Assembly: GCF_014207135.1 (NCBI RefSeq)
Contig: NZ_JACHCC010000003.1
Coordinates: 124,001 to 188,000, forward strand
Source: Pedobacter cryoconitis
Lineage (GTDB): Bacteria > Bacteroidota > Bacteroidia > Sphingobacteriales > Sphingobacteriaceae
Reading direction: 5' to 3'
Length of the DNA stretch: 64,000 bases
Shown here: one piece after another, positions 8,901 through 17,265 of the stretch
How positions within the stretch are numbered: position 1 is the stretch's first letter
Layout of the letters: the number at the start of each line of letters is the position of its first letter
The notes under the pieces: model-generated
Database searches by the model: none
What the model was told of the DNA's origin: nothing
What the model saw: only the letters and a program-made list of their open reading frames with translations
Made by a program: the position numbers and the translations under genes

Positions 8901-9295
8901 AAGATCTGGAATACAGAACATTGACGGATGAAAGTATTGTTGCCCGTTTTGATGCTATTTTCAATCATAAGCTGCTTGCAGACGGACCATATCGTATTGC
9001 AGTTGATGAAAATGAGTATACGTATACGCGCTTTGATTGGAATGGCAAACAGTATAGGGAAGTAGCTTATAGAAATGTCGCCTATTTTCGCCATCAACTG
9101 AGGATTTTACATTCAATTGAAGAAGATACTTATACAGCTTATCTGGAGTATAAGGATCGAATTACCAATGTGGTAAAAATGAGGTTTTCAAGTACACTGA
9201 CAGATACTTTCACCTCAACAAAGGCAGTGAAACATGCCTTTTATAAGGCTGAACAGGCTTTTCTGTTAAAACAAACGGAGGAGAGCAGTAAGTGA
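5951..9295 (+). CDS. large protein with N-terminal DUF6891-like domain and two beta-rich repeats
   Basis: A 1114-residue protein without signal peptide or membrane segment, so probably cytoplasmic. Residues 1-200 resemble DUF6891: ALHNAGYTTADG, then CFYHEQDVERVINNG and RLFLAYQKIE. Two internal segments, about 270-345 and 840-920, look alike: each has a GNL or GDMKCSN beginning, a strand ladder (LIILGSLEAENMLVGG; ALIVKGNLSCKNINLSGN) and a YNHGxLxVxGxxxxD motif. They suggest a duplicated half with a bactofilin-like or beta-solenoid fold. A helical charged linker lies around 710-740. DUF6891 proteins are sometimes found near toxin-immunity genes, but no toxin is adjacent here. Function unknown. 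Confidence 0.75.
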   Translation: MNENQHYIFESISQYVKMGFLSKVEIKEAIDDLVMDEDLEDQISSQWITDTIDSEFKILVEQSKLWIHPTDNEKLERVFDKLWTDHKIIALHNAGYTTADGEGEVIEVENKLRSKGQYSEGYCFYHEQDVERVINNGDRRLFLAYQKIENEDDEVTRQIGHQIVEELRASGFQVNWDEKPSSRIEIFDFNWKKIYDENSNVFVHDRAAQPLTKPQSRKFSEIQYLLPADSWARWRDELNKGEFKDEICLFIEGDWETTDLNLDEIKDELGNYVFLILVSGDMKCSNIYCKETDSATGLIILGSLEAENMLVGGQQIYICEDLTVKSCYWGDYNHGDLIVNGAIAIDVFISTDYGFNLKRFKENDRVIVNHFFWDEEEDEFPRWKISGLIKEDCLFEESDVEGELYGWNDWLYRDKMIEHLKAGEPILRQDTQIIEPIVEIPFLFKSEGFNNEDFQRMRQSVLFLDNMPLDENGIKQSEKIEYWRGEIFKRVLVIKDVVCSESIYFQKGTEYAILVNYKEVKPGLIKGLLNKGLSHQLSFACRDLQGDDQEWHIYHPSVAPLKFNELMQDNWKVLLHEFSEMEYYHLQFQEKVTIGKIEHILSLPVVKEKYSGYYNEEEDKLWFGETCYTFRQLHNERGKSRRISIIHDQSTDEEKVYDFYHFDIAKLKSGETVAVLFAQDSDGFEAETYEVSISNIAKFKKALHSFAMLERKIEKLNTEYLEELKESEERRLKAIAKIPLAIPFKTIEFNGYEFTGINLHQANDLLKDLKDLEDKEYLYDVFDNVHFPNDTGNGYFLLADEDVVMPALELDVEAYGLVFDFNILGFIFLKDLTLTSHLKAYDADYSPALIVKGNLSCKNINLSGNIHYVEGAITCEFLYAEYNHGGLYVKGRLTADCVVAEDMPCYFGEIVAGAIVSDYSIYGLDSILDEQGNTQKVLNFYPDTHFLQDVLVPEVLGDETWGLIWPVDIETWITEGKSAIDRGKDLEYRTLTDESIVARFDAIFNHKLLADGPYRIAVDENEYTYTRFDWNGKQYREVAYRNVAYFRHQLRILHSIEEDTYTAYLEYKDRITNVVKMRFSSTLTDTFTSTKAVKHAFYKAEQAFLLKQTEESSK

Positions 9296-9310
9296 CAAGG
9301 GGATAGGGAA

Positions 9311-10387
9311 TTAGTTTTCATCGATAACCTTCAGTAGCTGCTGTAGTTCTTGTTCGTTATTGTAAAAGTTAAATGATATTCTTAATCCCGCTCCACGTTG
9401 GGAAGTGATGATGTTAGCATCCTCTATTTTCTTTATCAGATGAGCATTTGCAGCTATGCTGAATATGGAAGAATGTGCAGGCCGGTCTATGATCTCTTTT
9501 GAAAGAAGACCTCTGTCTGTAAAGGCTTGTTTAGCCATCTGGCTAAGCGTCTGGAGCCTTTTTTGAATGAAATCAAATCCAATTTCTTCCAGAAATAATA
9601 TGGATTGCTTTAGTGTGCCAAAGTTTAGTGTGTCGAGATGACCAGATTCAAAGCAAAGCGATAATAGCTTTTTATCTTTTAGAAAGGCTTCTTTAGGTAG
9701 GGAATGGGTTGTTTTTTCCTGATACAAATAGTTGTAAACATGGTTTTTAATTAACATAAAACCATTGCCATATCCTCCAAGCATCCATTTATAACCACTG
9801 CTAATTAGTACATCCAGTCCAGATTCTTCAAAGTTGAAATCTTCTGTACCACAAAATTGAGTGCCGTCAGCAATGATCAGCAAATCTGGATGCTCAGCTT
9901 TTAATCTCTTGATAAAATCAAAATCTATCTTAATACCATTGGTATATTGTACTAGGCTTAATGCCAATACAGATGGTTTAAAGCTCTTTATTGTGTCTAA
10001 TATATCTTGCTCAAGATTTTCGTTTGATTTTGCATAAGTGTAAGTAAACATTCTGCTTTCAACCGGATAGTTTATTGAGGGATAATCGGAGGTAACGAGT
10101 AAAAAACGATGGGAACGTGATAATCCATCGAGAAAGGTGTTAAATGCGATGGAAAAATTCTGTACCAGAAAAACGTTCTCCTCTTTGGAATGAAAAAAAC
10201 GGGCTAAGTGCTGTCTCAGATCTTGCAGGAAATCAGCTTGCGATATTCTAAACCTGCTTCCCATTTGCATGAAATCTTCATCATGTGAACTTCTCCATTC
10301 TTGGATAGATTTTGCTAAAATACCTGAATTGGCTGTATTAAGATAGGTGCAGTTTTCTAGTACGGGGAATTGTTCTTTGAAGTTCAT
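9311..10387 (-). CDS. class V aminotransferase (PLP enzyme)
   Basis: A 358-residue fold-type I PLP protein of the cysteine desulfurase/isopenicillin-N epimerase-like class V group. Landmarks are the start FPVLENCTYLNTANSG, the aspartate of IADGTQFCG (PLP ring), and SSGYKWMLGGYGNG with the Schiff-base lysine near residue 200. No catalytic cysteine loop of the NifS type is obvious, so it is more likely an aminotransferase or lyase than a sulfur donor. It stands alone, convergent with the large DUF6891-like gene (15 bp apart), and is closed at its upstream side by the terminator at 10448-10490. The substrate cannot be predicted. Confidence 0.85.
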   Translation of the reverse strand: MNFKEQFPVLENCTYLNTANSGILAKSIQEWRSSHDEDFMQMGSRFRISQADFLQDLRQHLARFFHSKEENVFLVQNFSIAFNTFLDGLSRSHRFLLVTSDYPSINYPVESRMFTYTYAKSNENLEQDILDTIKSFKPSVLALSLVQYTNGIKIDFDFIKRLKAEHPDLLIIADGTQFCGTEDFNFEESGLDVLISSGYKWMLGGYGNGFMLIKNHVYNYLYQEKTTHSLPKEAFLKDKKLLSLCFESGHLDTLNFGTLKQSILFLEEIGFDFIQKRLQTLSQMAKQAFTDRGLLSKEIIDRPAHSSIFSIAANAHLIKKIEDANIITSQRGAGLRISFNFYNNEQELQQLLKVIDEN

Positions 10388-10447
10388 GTAACAAATGTAA
10401 TGTATGATTTAATTGTTTTTTTGATCAGCAGGTCATTTTATTCTCAT

Positions 10448-10490
10448 GAAACCGCCCTCAAAATTTTCTAGTTTTTTGAGGGCGGTTTTC
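10448..10490. terminator. bidirectional intrinsic terminator
   Basis: A strong GC-rich inverted repeat (GAAACCGCCCTCAAAA against TTTTGAGGGCGGTTTTC) with A and T tracts on both sides. It lies just downstream of the papain-like protease gene, which is read on the minus strand toward it. Confidence 0.85.
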
Positions 10491-10508
10491 TTTGAATACG
10501 CTAAACAA

Positions 10509-11525
10509 TTAATTCAGGAAGACGTAAGCCTCATTGAATACATCCCGGGTATCTGTTCCGGTGCCATAAGAATATTTATTTTTTGCAGCATCATAATTCA
10601 GGACATAATTTGGATGGGTTCCTGAACCGAAGAAGTCATAATCAATCCAGAAAAAACCTTGTTCTCTCCATCCAGTGCCCCATTGATTTTGTACCTTAAA
10701 GGCATGTTTACTATCGTCGTAACCAACAATTGCCATGGCGTGTCCACCTACAGGAATGTCGTGGCCAACGTTTGCAGGAGCAATAAAGTTCTTGTCGTAA
10801 GAAAATCTTGGTTTACCAAACTGGTTCCAGATGGCCTGGTTATTCATGTTGTCACCATCTACGTCACAGCCAAAAATGATTGGGTGTTTCTGGAACAGGA
10901 GCATTTTTATGGCAGTAGTATTTTTTCTTGTGTCCTTATCCAGTAAATAGTACTCTACATTAGCTATTTGATGTAAGGCCGCACTATCTTTTTGCAATTG
11001 GCTAACCGCAGAGCTACAGTTGTCACTAAAGGGCAGGGTAGTATAAGTACAAGAACCCTGTTTTTTGATCAGATTCAGTGCGCTTGTGACATAAAGACCT
11101 GAATTGCAGTCTGTACTTAACTGGTTGTACACGTAATTCGGGCTAAATACATTTTTACTGTTGTCGTAGGTATTACTTGCGGTTCTGTAATATTGTTCTG
11201 TTGACCAGGTCGAATAACTGGTAGCCCATGCTACACAGGTGCCTGTATTTCCCTGATCTCCGATAGGTGGGGTGTTCATTGTGAATTTTGCCGGAAAGTA
11301 AGCTTCGGTTTTTGGCAGGTTCTCTGCGCTCAGTTTTGGTAGCTTATCCAGAATGGCCTTTGGGGTAGGAATGTAACCTGAAAAGAATGATTGCTGCAGA
11401 TTGCTGCCAGATAGATCAGGGCTGGAAGTTCCATTCTGAGCGCCCTTTTTACAGGAGCCAAAGCATAGTACAACTAACAGCAGTGTGGAAATGAGACTGG
11501 TTTTGATTTTTTGATTTGTTTTCAT
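10509..11525 (-). CDS. papain-like (C1) cysteine protease lipoprotein
   Basis: This 338-residue protein starts with a lipoprotein signal (lipobox FGSC, cysteine 25), so it should be lipidated and face the periplasm or cell surface. The C1 catalytic set is visible: QGNTGTCVAWA with cysteine 97, GGHAMAIVGYD with the histidine near 263, and VQNQWGTGWREQGFFWI with the asparagine near 280. There is no long inhibitory propeptide; only about 70 residues separate the lipobox from the mature domain. Peptide-bond hydrolysis is likely, for scavenging or envelope processing. It is a single gene with its own downstream terminator. Confidence 0.88.
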   Translation of the reverse strand: MKTNQKIKTSLISTLLLVVLCFGSCKKGAQNGTSSPDLSGSNLQQSFFSGYIPTPKAILDKLPKLSAENLPKTEAYFPAKFTMNTPPIGDQGNTGTCVAWATSYSTWSTEQYYRTASNTYDNSKNVFSPNYVYNQLSTDCNSGLYVTSALNLIKKQGSCTYTTLPFSDNCSSAVSQLQKDSAALHQIANVEYYLLDKDTRKNTTAIKMLLFQKHPIIFGCDVDGDNMNNQAIWNQFGKPRFSYDKNFIAPANVGHDIPVGGHAMAIVGYDDSKHAFKVQNQWGTGWREQGFFWIDYDFFGSGTHPNYVLNYDAAKNKYSYGTGTDTRDVFNEAYVFLN

Positions 11526-11783
11526 GTGGTAGATGATTTAGGTTGATGGTAATAATTTAATTGCAATAAAGTTGCGTTTTTGATTTAAGATTAAAATGTA
11601 TTGTGCTTAATTATTACACCAATCAATGTTTAGCTTATGTAAATATTAGTTTGTGTGTTGTGTAATTACTTGAAATTCAGTTGTTACAGAAGGGATATGA
11701 GCAATTCAGGGAATTCTATTATTATGAAAATGTCTTCAGGAACATTTGTATTTTCGCAGAAATTAAATTTCAATAACTAACTG

Positions 11784-12740
11784 ATGTACACTTCACGTTT
11801 TATCATTCTCATCGCTTTCACATTTTGCTTTTTTCATACATCTGCCCAGGAGATCTCTGCCGAAATCCATGGTAAGCAAATGAAAGACTTTATCAGCCTG
11901 GAAAAGAAACTGGGCAGCCATTTGTTCCAGGGGAACGGGGATATCATTATTACACCTGGGGGAATGGCCACACCGCTGCTTTATAGAAGAACTGAGAACG
12001 GTATTCCTGACCTTATAGTTACTTATACCTTTAGCATAAAAGACTCCCTGGTTAATAATATCGGGTATGAATGGGATATTGCCAATTTTGATAAGGAATA
12101 CAAAAAACAACCTCTTAAAGTCCAGAAAGCATTTATCAAAAAATATGAATTTTTAAAAGACCAGCTGAGTCATAAATATGGTAAGGGCGAGCAAAGGGGT
12201 GACTTAAGCGATCTTACCAAAATAGAGCTGAAAGACGGCCTTGCCAGCAGTGGTCAGTGGGACCCTAACGATAGTACCGAAGTATATCTATATGGTACAT
12301 TCCAGAATTACCAGGGAAAAAATGGGACTATAGAAATAGAACCTTCTTACTGCATCCGGGTTAGTGTTCAGGAAGTTAAGAAAGTATATTATCCGGAAAG
12401 TAGTGCTGAAGCTATTAAAGCTGCGAAAAAAAGCTATGAGCAGTTTATAATCAAATTGAGAGCCGGAGACTTTGAAGGTGCTAAAGCATTTTTCTCTTCC
12501 CAGCTCCGTAATCAGGTTACTGAAACTGCATTCAATAAGATTAAGGAATTGATCAAACCCGAACCTTTCGAGGTCTATATGAAGGGAATACAAAACATTA
12601 AGGGAACTAACTATCTTTTGATCCAATATGCTTATGTTGGTTCTCCGGAAGCACCCAATGAAGTGATAAGGGTGCTGTTTGATAAAGAAAATCTTATCAT
12701 TGGTATACAGCCCTTTTCAAGGAAGGCAAAAACTAATTAG
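11784..12740 (+). CDS. exported protein of unknown function, NTF2-like C-terminus possible
   Basis: A 318-residue protein with a clear Sec signal (MYTSRFIILIAFTFCFFHTS, cleavage before QEI). No named domain is recognised in residues 25-200. The last ~100 residues (KKSYEQFIIKLRAGDFEGAK, then FNKIKELIKPEPFEVYMKGI) have the helix-then-sheet look of an NTF2/DUF3887-like domain, which often binds small ligands or helps secretion. It is monocistronic, convergent with rocF and separated from it by the hairpin at 12765-12792. Confidence 0.7.
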   Translation: MYTSRFIILIAFTFCFFHTSAQEISAEIHGKQMKDFISLEKKLGSHLFQGNGDIIITPGGMATPLLYRRTENGIPDLIVTYTFSIKDSLVNNIGYEWDIANFDKEYKKQPLKVQKAFIKKYEFLKDQLSHKYGKGEQRGDLSDLTKIELKDGLASSGQWDPNDSTEVYLYGTFQNYQGKNGTIEIEPSYCIRVSVQEVKKVYYPESSAEAIKAAKKSYEQFIIKLRAGDFEGAKAFFSSQLRNQVTETAFNKIKELIKPEPFEVYMKGIQNIKGTNYLLIQYAYVGSPEAPNEVIRVLFDKENLIIGIQPFSRKAKTN

Positions 12741-12764
12741 GAATCGTCTGTTCTGATGATTGAT

Positions 12765-12792
12765 GCGGGCAATATGCATACATATTGCTCGC
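12765..12792. terminator. terminator between convergent genes
   Basis: The 12-bp arms 12765-12776 and 12781-12792, with one G-T wobble position, enclose a 4-nt loop between the exported-protein gene and rocF. Confidence 0.65.
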
Positions 12793-12806
12793 TTTAGATC
12801 TGTTAT

Positions 12807-13763
12807 TTAAAGGCTTGCAAGAATGGATCCTGTTACTTCCTCCAGTATTTCGAAAGCAGTTTCGGCCATTTTGTTTCCTTTATCTAGTAATGGATTAACC
12901 TCCACAACTTCAATACATAATACTTTTTCTGAAGCAACTATTGTTTCAATAATAGCTATGATCTCCTGCTGGTCAAACCCTTTGGAAACAGGAGTACCTG
13001 TGCCTTTTGAAATCAAATCGCAATCCATACTATCTACATCGAAGGAAATATAAATGATTTCGCAATCGTTTAATTTTTCCAGTGCTTCTTCGACACATGT
13101 CTTCAGACCTCTGAAACGTACTTCTTCTACCTTATAATTTTTGATGCCTAGATTTTGAATGAGCTTATCTTCGGCCTCTTCAGTGTCGCGGACACCAAAA
13201 TAAATCAGATGTTCGGGTTTCAGTTTAGGCTGGGCTGTGCCAATAGTTTTCAAACTGTTCCAGAACTGTAAGGTGTCTTCAGTTATCTTGTTCTGCTGAC
13301 AATCCAGATTGTCTTTGGACAGGGCTGCAGCCAAAGGCATACCATGTATATTTCCGGAAGGAGAGGTGTATGGAGAATGCAAATCTGCATGAGCATCTAT
13401 CCAGACCACACCCAGCATTTTATCAGGATAAGCAGTTTTTATTCCGCTGATTGTGCCCAGTGCTGAGGAATGATCCCCTGAAAATACTAAAGGAAAGTGG
13501 TTTGCCGACAAACTAGACTCTACAGCATTGGCAACCCGGGTACATTGCTGTAGTACATGTTCAATTCTTATGGCAAAAGTATTCCGGTTTTTATTATAAA
13601 TCGTTTCGTTATGTGTCTGAACATCCAGCGTGCTGAAATTGTTAAAATACTCACTTCCTTTATTAATTGCTGCAATTTCGATGGCATCTATTCCCATATC
13701 AGATCCCCGGGTTCCGGCACCAATATCAGATCTGTTTTTTACCAGATTTATCGTTCTCTTCAT
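12807..13763 (-). CDS. rocF: arginase
   Basis: A 318-residue ureohydrolase that cuts L-arginine to L-ornithine and urea in the cytoplasm. The binuclear manganese motifs are all present: FSGDHSSALG, VVWIDAHADLHSP and YISFDVDSMDCD. The gene starts 6 bp after the rocD stop on the same strand, so the two form a rocD-rocF operon in which arginase supplies ornithine to the aminotransferase. The divergent Lrp-type regulator probably controls the pair. The length is typical of bacterial RocF. An agmatinase role is less likely given this neighbour. Confidence 0.93.
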   Translation of the reverse strand: MKRTINLVKNRSDIGAGTRGSDMGIDAIEIAAINKGSEYFNNFSTLDVQTHNETIYNKNRNTFAIRIEHVLQQCTRVANAVESSLSANHFPLVFSGDHSSALGTISGIKTAYPDKMLGVVWIDAHADLHSPYTSPSGNIHGMPLAAALSKDNLDCQQNKITEDTLQFWNSLKTIGTAQPKLKPEHLIYFGVRDTEEAEDKLIQNLGIKNYKVEEVRFRGLKTCVEEALEKLNDCEIIYISFDVDSMDCDLISKGTGTPVSKGFDQQEIIAIIETIVASEKVLCIEVVEVNPLLDKGNKMAETAFEILEEVTGSILASL

Positions 13764-13769
13764 AAAGGC

Positions 13770-15029
13770 CTAAGCAACGCTTAACAATGATCTCTCAATA
13801 ATATCAAGACTTTCGATAATTTGTTCTTCAGTGATCACTAGTGGAGGAGCGAAGCGGATCTTATTTCCATGAGTAGGTTTGGCAAGCAAGCCGTTCTCTT
13901 TAAATTTCATGCAGATATCCCAGGCCATATCCGATTCTTCAGTACAATTGATGACAATTGCATTCAATAGTCCTTTACCTCTGACCGACTGGATCAGATC
14001 CGTCTTTTTTGCAATCTTTTCTAGTCCTGCTCTGAAGACCTTTCCAAGTTTATAGGCGTTTTCGGCCAGGTTCTCATCGATAACGACTTGTAAAGCTTCC
14101 ATCGCCACTGCACATGCCAAAGGATTTCCTCCGTAAGTTGAACCATGTTCTCCTGGTTTAATGGTAAGCATGATTTCGTCACTAGCCAGCACTGCTGAAA
14201 CAGGTAATACACCACCTGAAATTGCTTTTCCCAATATCAGAATATCAGGCTGGTTGGCTTTATCTTCAGAATCGACATCATATGAAGCCAGCATGCTTCC
14301 TGTCCTGGCAATTCCGGTTTGAACTTCATCAGCGATGAACAAGACATTATAGGCCTGGCAAAGTGCCTTAATGCGCGACAAATAGTCACTGTCTGGCACG
14401 ACTACACCGGCTTCGCCCTGGATGGGTTCAACAATAAAACCTGCTATATTTTTATCTGTTTTTAAAAGGGCTTCAAAAGCATCGACATCATTGTACGGCA
14501 CATGAGCTATTCCACTTACAAATGGGCCAAAGTCTTTCCTTGCGCTTTCATCATTAGAAGCTGAGATTACAGAGATGGTCCTGCCATGGAAATTTCCATC
14601 GGCAAATACAATTTTGGCCTCATCTGGACTAACACCCTTGATTTGATATGCCCATTTTCTACAAAGTTTCATCGCCGTTTCAACCGCTTCTACACCCGAA
14701 TTCATGATCAGCGACTTATCATAACCAAATAGATTACAGACAAATTCTTCAAAATCACCCAATTTATCATTGTAAAATGCCCTGGAAGTCAGGGTTAGTT
14801 TTTCTGCCTGATTTTTAAGTGCATTAATAATCCTTGGGTGACAATGCCCCTGGTTTACCGCTGAATAGGCAGAAAGAAAATCGTAATATCTCATATCTTC
14901 AACATCCCAAACGAAGACGCCTTCTCCTCTTTCCAGCACAACAGGTAATGGATGATAGTTATGTGCTCCATATCTTTCTTCTTTTTCTATTAGCTCCTCG
15001 CTTTTGCTTAAGTTTGTTGAAATTTCCAT
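13770..15029 (-). CDS. rocD: ornithine aminotransferase
   Basis: A 419-residue class III PLP aminotransferase that moves the delta-amino group of ornithine to 2-oxoglutarate, giving glutamate semialdehyde. Features are [20 protein letters not shown] near the N-terminus, [11 protein letters not shown], the PLP aspartate in [14 protein letters not shown], and the Schiff-base lysine in [13 protein letters not shown]. These are close to RocD/OAT rather than acetylornithine aminotransferase. It is the first gene of the rocD-rocF operon, reads away from the lrp-type gene, and its promoter lies in the 144-bp divergent spacer. Confidence 0.93.
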   Translation of the reverse strand: MEISTNLSKSEELIEKEERYGAHNYHPLPVVLERGEGVFVWDVEDMRYYDFLSAYSAVNQGHCHPRIINALKNQAEKLTLTSRAFYNDKLGDFEEFVCNLFGYDKSLIMNSGVEAVETAMKLCRKWAYQIKGVSPDEAKIVFADGNFHGRTISVISASNDESARKDFGPFVSGIAHVPYNDVDAFEALLKTDKNIAGFIVEPIQGEAGVVVPDSDYLSRIKALCQAYNVLFIADEVQTGIARTGSMLASYDVDSEDKANQPDILILGKAISGGVLPVSAVLASDEIMLTIKPGEHGSTYGGNPLACAVAMEALQVVIDENLAENAYKLGKVFRAGLEKIAKKTDLIQSVRGKGLLNAIVINCTEESDMAWDICMKFKENGLLAKPTHGNKIRFAPPLVITEEQIIESLDIIERSLLSVA

Positions 15030-15078
15030 AATCGATTTTTTCTAGGCACTAAGATAGTAATATTTGTTATTTTTGTGT

Positions 15079-15109
15079 CAATAAAAAGTTAATTTGACTT
15101 TTTAATTGA
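15079..15109. promoter_or_regulatory. candidate Lrp-type operator
   Basis: A near-palindrome in the rocD/lrp spacer: the left arm TCAATAAAAAGT and the right arm ACTTTTTAATTGA are inverted repeats with one inserted base, centred on 15093. A-tract palindromes between an Lrp/AsnC gene and its target are typical binding sites. No footprint is known here. Confidence 0.5.
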
Positions 15110-15173
15110 TTTTGAAAGTTTATTTAGCTCTAATTAGCCAGTTTAAAAGAATAACCTAATCTTAAAATAATTC

Positions 15174-15626
15174 ATGGATCATATTGATGAATTTGACATC
15201 CTCATATTAAAACAACTGGAAATAGATGGACGAATGGCCTATTCGGCTATTGCTACAACACTTGGTATATCAAATACCATGGTTCATCAGCGGATTTCCA
15301 GGTTAACCGAACAAGGCATATTAACAGGGATCAAACCTGTATTAGATGAAAAGAAGATTGGTTATGACTGGGGAGCCTTTACAGGGATCACGCTCGAAAA
15401 AGATCATGATTCAAACCGTATTATTGAAGAACTGAAGAAAATTCCGGAAGTTACGGAGTGTTATTATATTAGTGGTGGTTATACCTTGTATCTGAAAATC
15501 ATTGCCAAAAATCATGAGCATATGAGGCAGATACTTTATGAAAAAATTGATAATATCCAGGGTATTGCCAAAACAGATTCCATTATGGAGCTGGGCTGCG
15601 CATTCAGGAGAAATATTATCCTGTAA
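15174..15626 (+). CDS. Lrp/AsnC-family transcriptional regulator
   Basis: A 150-residue regulator with an N-terminal winged helix (EFDILILKQLEIDGRMAYSA followed by TTLGISNTMVHQRISRL) and a C-terminal RAM/AsnC ligand domain (YYISGGYTLYLKIIAKN). It is divergent from rocD-rocF with a palindrome between them, so it most likely senses arginine, ornithine or a related amino acid and switches the catabolic operon. Regulation of its own gene is also likely from the shared spacer. Length and domain order are standard. Confidence 0.9.
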   Translation: MDHIDEFDILILKQLEIDGRMAYSAIATTLGISNTMVHQRISRLTEQGILTGIKPVLDEKKIGYDWGAFTGITLEKDHDSNRIIEELKKIPEVTECYYISGGYTLYLKIIAKNHEHMRQILYEKIDNIQGIAKTDSIMELGCAFRRNIIL

Positions 15627-15681
15627 AACGTTTAAATTATCATCTTGTACTAATGTTTTTTATTAGGTCCGGGGCATACAA

Positions 15682-15710
15682 AATTACCCTACCAAAAGGG
15701 TAAGGTAATT
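15682..15710. terminator. possible bidirectional terminator
   Basis: An imperfect inverted repeat (AATTACCCTACC against GGGTAAGGTAATT) between the convergent Lrp-type and aspartate kinase genes. It is weaker than the other terminators in the window. Confidence 0.35.
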
Positions 15711-15761
15711 ATCAATGTGAACATCGGAATAAGGGAGTGGAATGTCTTTATTCAGCGTAAA

Positions 15762-17138
15762 TTATTTTAAAGCTTTATTCAGCGCTATAACAGCAGTTTT
15801 GAAATGCTCAGGAGCAATCAGAAACTGAATATTTACTTTTCTTAATGCAAAACCTGCACTTTTGATATTAATGTCGTTTTCTGTCAGGGCATAGGCACTT
15901 TTGGCTAGCAGTCCTGGTTCATCCATATTGGTACCCAGCAAACAAACCATGGCAACCTTTTCTATGGTAACCTTTTCAAAATCATCTTCCAGCTGACTGA
16001 TTAGTTTTTTGCTAAAATCACGTGCCCATATGACTATAGAGATACTATTCGCACTGGTTGATTTAAACGTATAACTGACTTTATGGTCATAAAAGGCCTG
16101 CATGATCTGTAAATCACTACCTACGTTTCCGACCATTGAAGGATCGTAAACGTCAATCATCATGAGTTTATCAGTTCCGGTAATTACTTCAACACGCTTA
16201 TGTTCGCAAACAAATTCGCGGGTAATCAGAGTGCCGGGGTGTGAAGGTTCGAATGTGTTTTTGATTCGTAGATTGATACCGCTAACTTCAAGGGGTTTAG
16301 ATGCTTTTGGGTGGATAGCCTCCATACCAACGTCAGCCAGCTGATCGGCAATATCATAATTGGTAAAGCCAACTGGTATACAGTTTTCTAGCCCTACTAT
16401 ACCAGGATCAGCAGTTGATAAATGATATTCTTTATGGATAATTGCTTCTGCTGGTTTTAAGTACTCAGCTATTTTACTAAAGGTAACTTCAGAGTAACCT
16501 CTGTCAAACTCACGCATAATACCTTCTGTTCCTTTAGCATATCCTGTTACAATACAGATTGTCTGTTCAAGATCAATATCTTTAAAAGCATGTTTGATGC
16601 GCTGATCAATAGTCAATGCACGACTATCATCAAACCCGCTCAGATCAATCAAACGGGTATTGATGTTCATATTTTGCAAAATATTGGTAAAGGTAAACGC
16701 CGAATGGGTTTCACCAATAGAAGCAAGGATCTCTCTTGCTGCCTGTAAAATCCCTTCTTTACTTACATAACCGGAAGCCAGTATATTAGCCAGGTTTTCA
16801 AGGTACTTTTGTGCCTGATTGACATGGTTTTCAATAAACTGATCTGCAACAGCTAGATCTAAGCCCAGGTCAGCATATTTCTTATTAATAGTTTTTAGTT
16901 TAACAATCAGATCCTTTAAAGGACGATGAAAGTTCTGATGTTTAGCAATACGATGATAAACACCTGGTGCACCAGTTTTCTTGTTTTCAAGCAAAAGATC
17001 TGTAACGCCCGAAAAAGCCGAAACGACAAATATTCTGTTGTATAACTGGTCGCCTGTACGTTCAAAGAGGATAATATTTTTAATGACATCCTGCAAGGCA
17101 CTCATGGAAGTGCCGCCAATTTTTTCTACTGTTAACAT
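15762..17138 (-). CDS. aspartate kinase
   Basis: A 458-residue kinase that phosphorylates L-aspartate, the first step toward lysine, threonine and methionine. The N-terminal amino-acid-kinase domain shows VEKIGGTSMS and VSAFSGVTDLLL. The C-terminal third carries two ACT domains (from about residue 300, with LMMIDVYDPSMVGNVGS, and from about 390, with VAMVCLLGTNMDEPGL), where end products usually bind and inhibit. The monofunctional form has no homoserine dehydrogenase domain. No biosynthetic neighbour is seen. It is on the minus strand, 127 bp before the phospholipase gene's end. Confidence 0.92.
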   Translation of the reverse strand: MLTVEKIGGTSMSALQDVIKNIILFERTGDQLYNRIFVVSAFSGVTDLLLENKKTGAPGVYHRIAKHQNFHRPLKDLIVKLKTINKKYADLGLDLAVADQFIENHVNQAQKYLENLANILASGYVSKEGILQAAREILASIGETHSAFTFTNILQNMNINTRLIDLSGFDDSRALTIDQRIKHAFKDIDLEQTICIVTGYAKGTEGIMREFDRGYSEVTFSKIAEYLKPAEAIIHKEYHLSTADPGIVGLENCIPVGFTNYDIADQLADVGMEAIHPKASKPLEVSGINLRIKNTFEPSHPGTLITREFVCEHKRVEVITGTDKLMMIDVYDPSMVGNVGSDLQIMQAFYDHKVSYTFKSTSANSISIVIWARDFSKKLISQLEDDFEKVTIEKVAMVCLLGTNMDEPGLLAKSAYALTENDINIKSAGFALRKVNIQFLIAPEHFKTAVIALNKALK

Positions 17139-17265
17139 GTGATATTTTATGAATGCCAGTATCGCACTGGATTTTGTTTTAATTTTCGGCCTAAAACTAC
17201 ATGATTTCCCATAAAGTAGGTAGGATTATAGGAAATAAATTAGAACCAATCTTAATTGCTTCCTG

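Noticed and set aside
12807..15626. rocD-rocF-Lrp cluster as part of the RiPP pathway because both make ornithine
   Set aside because: It is a standard free-arginine catabolic operon with its own regulator, 9 kb away and separated by unrelated genes.
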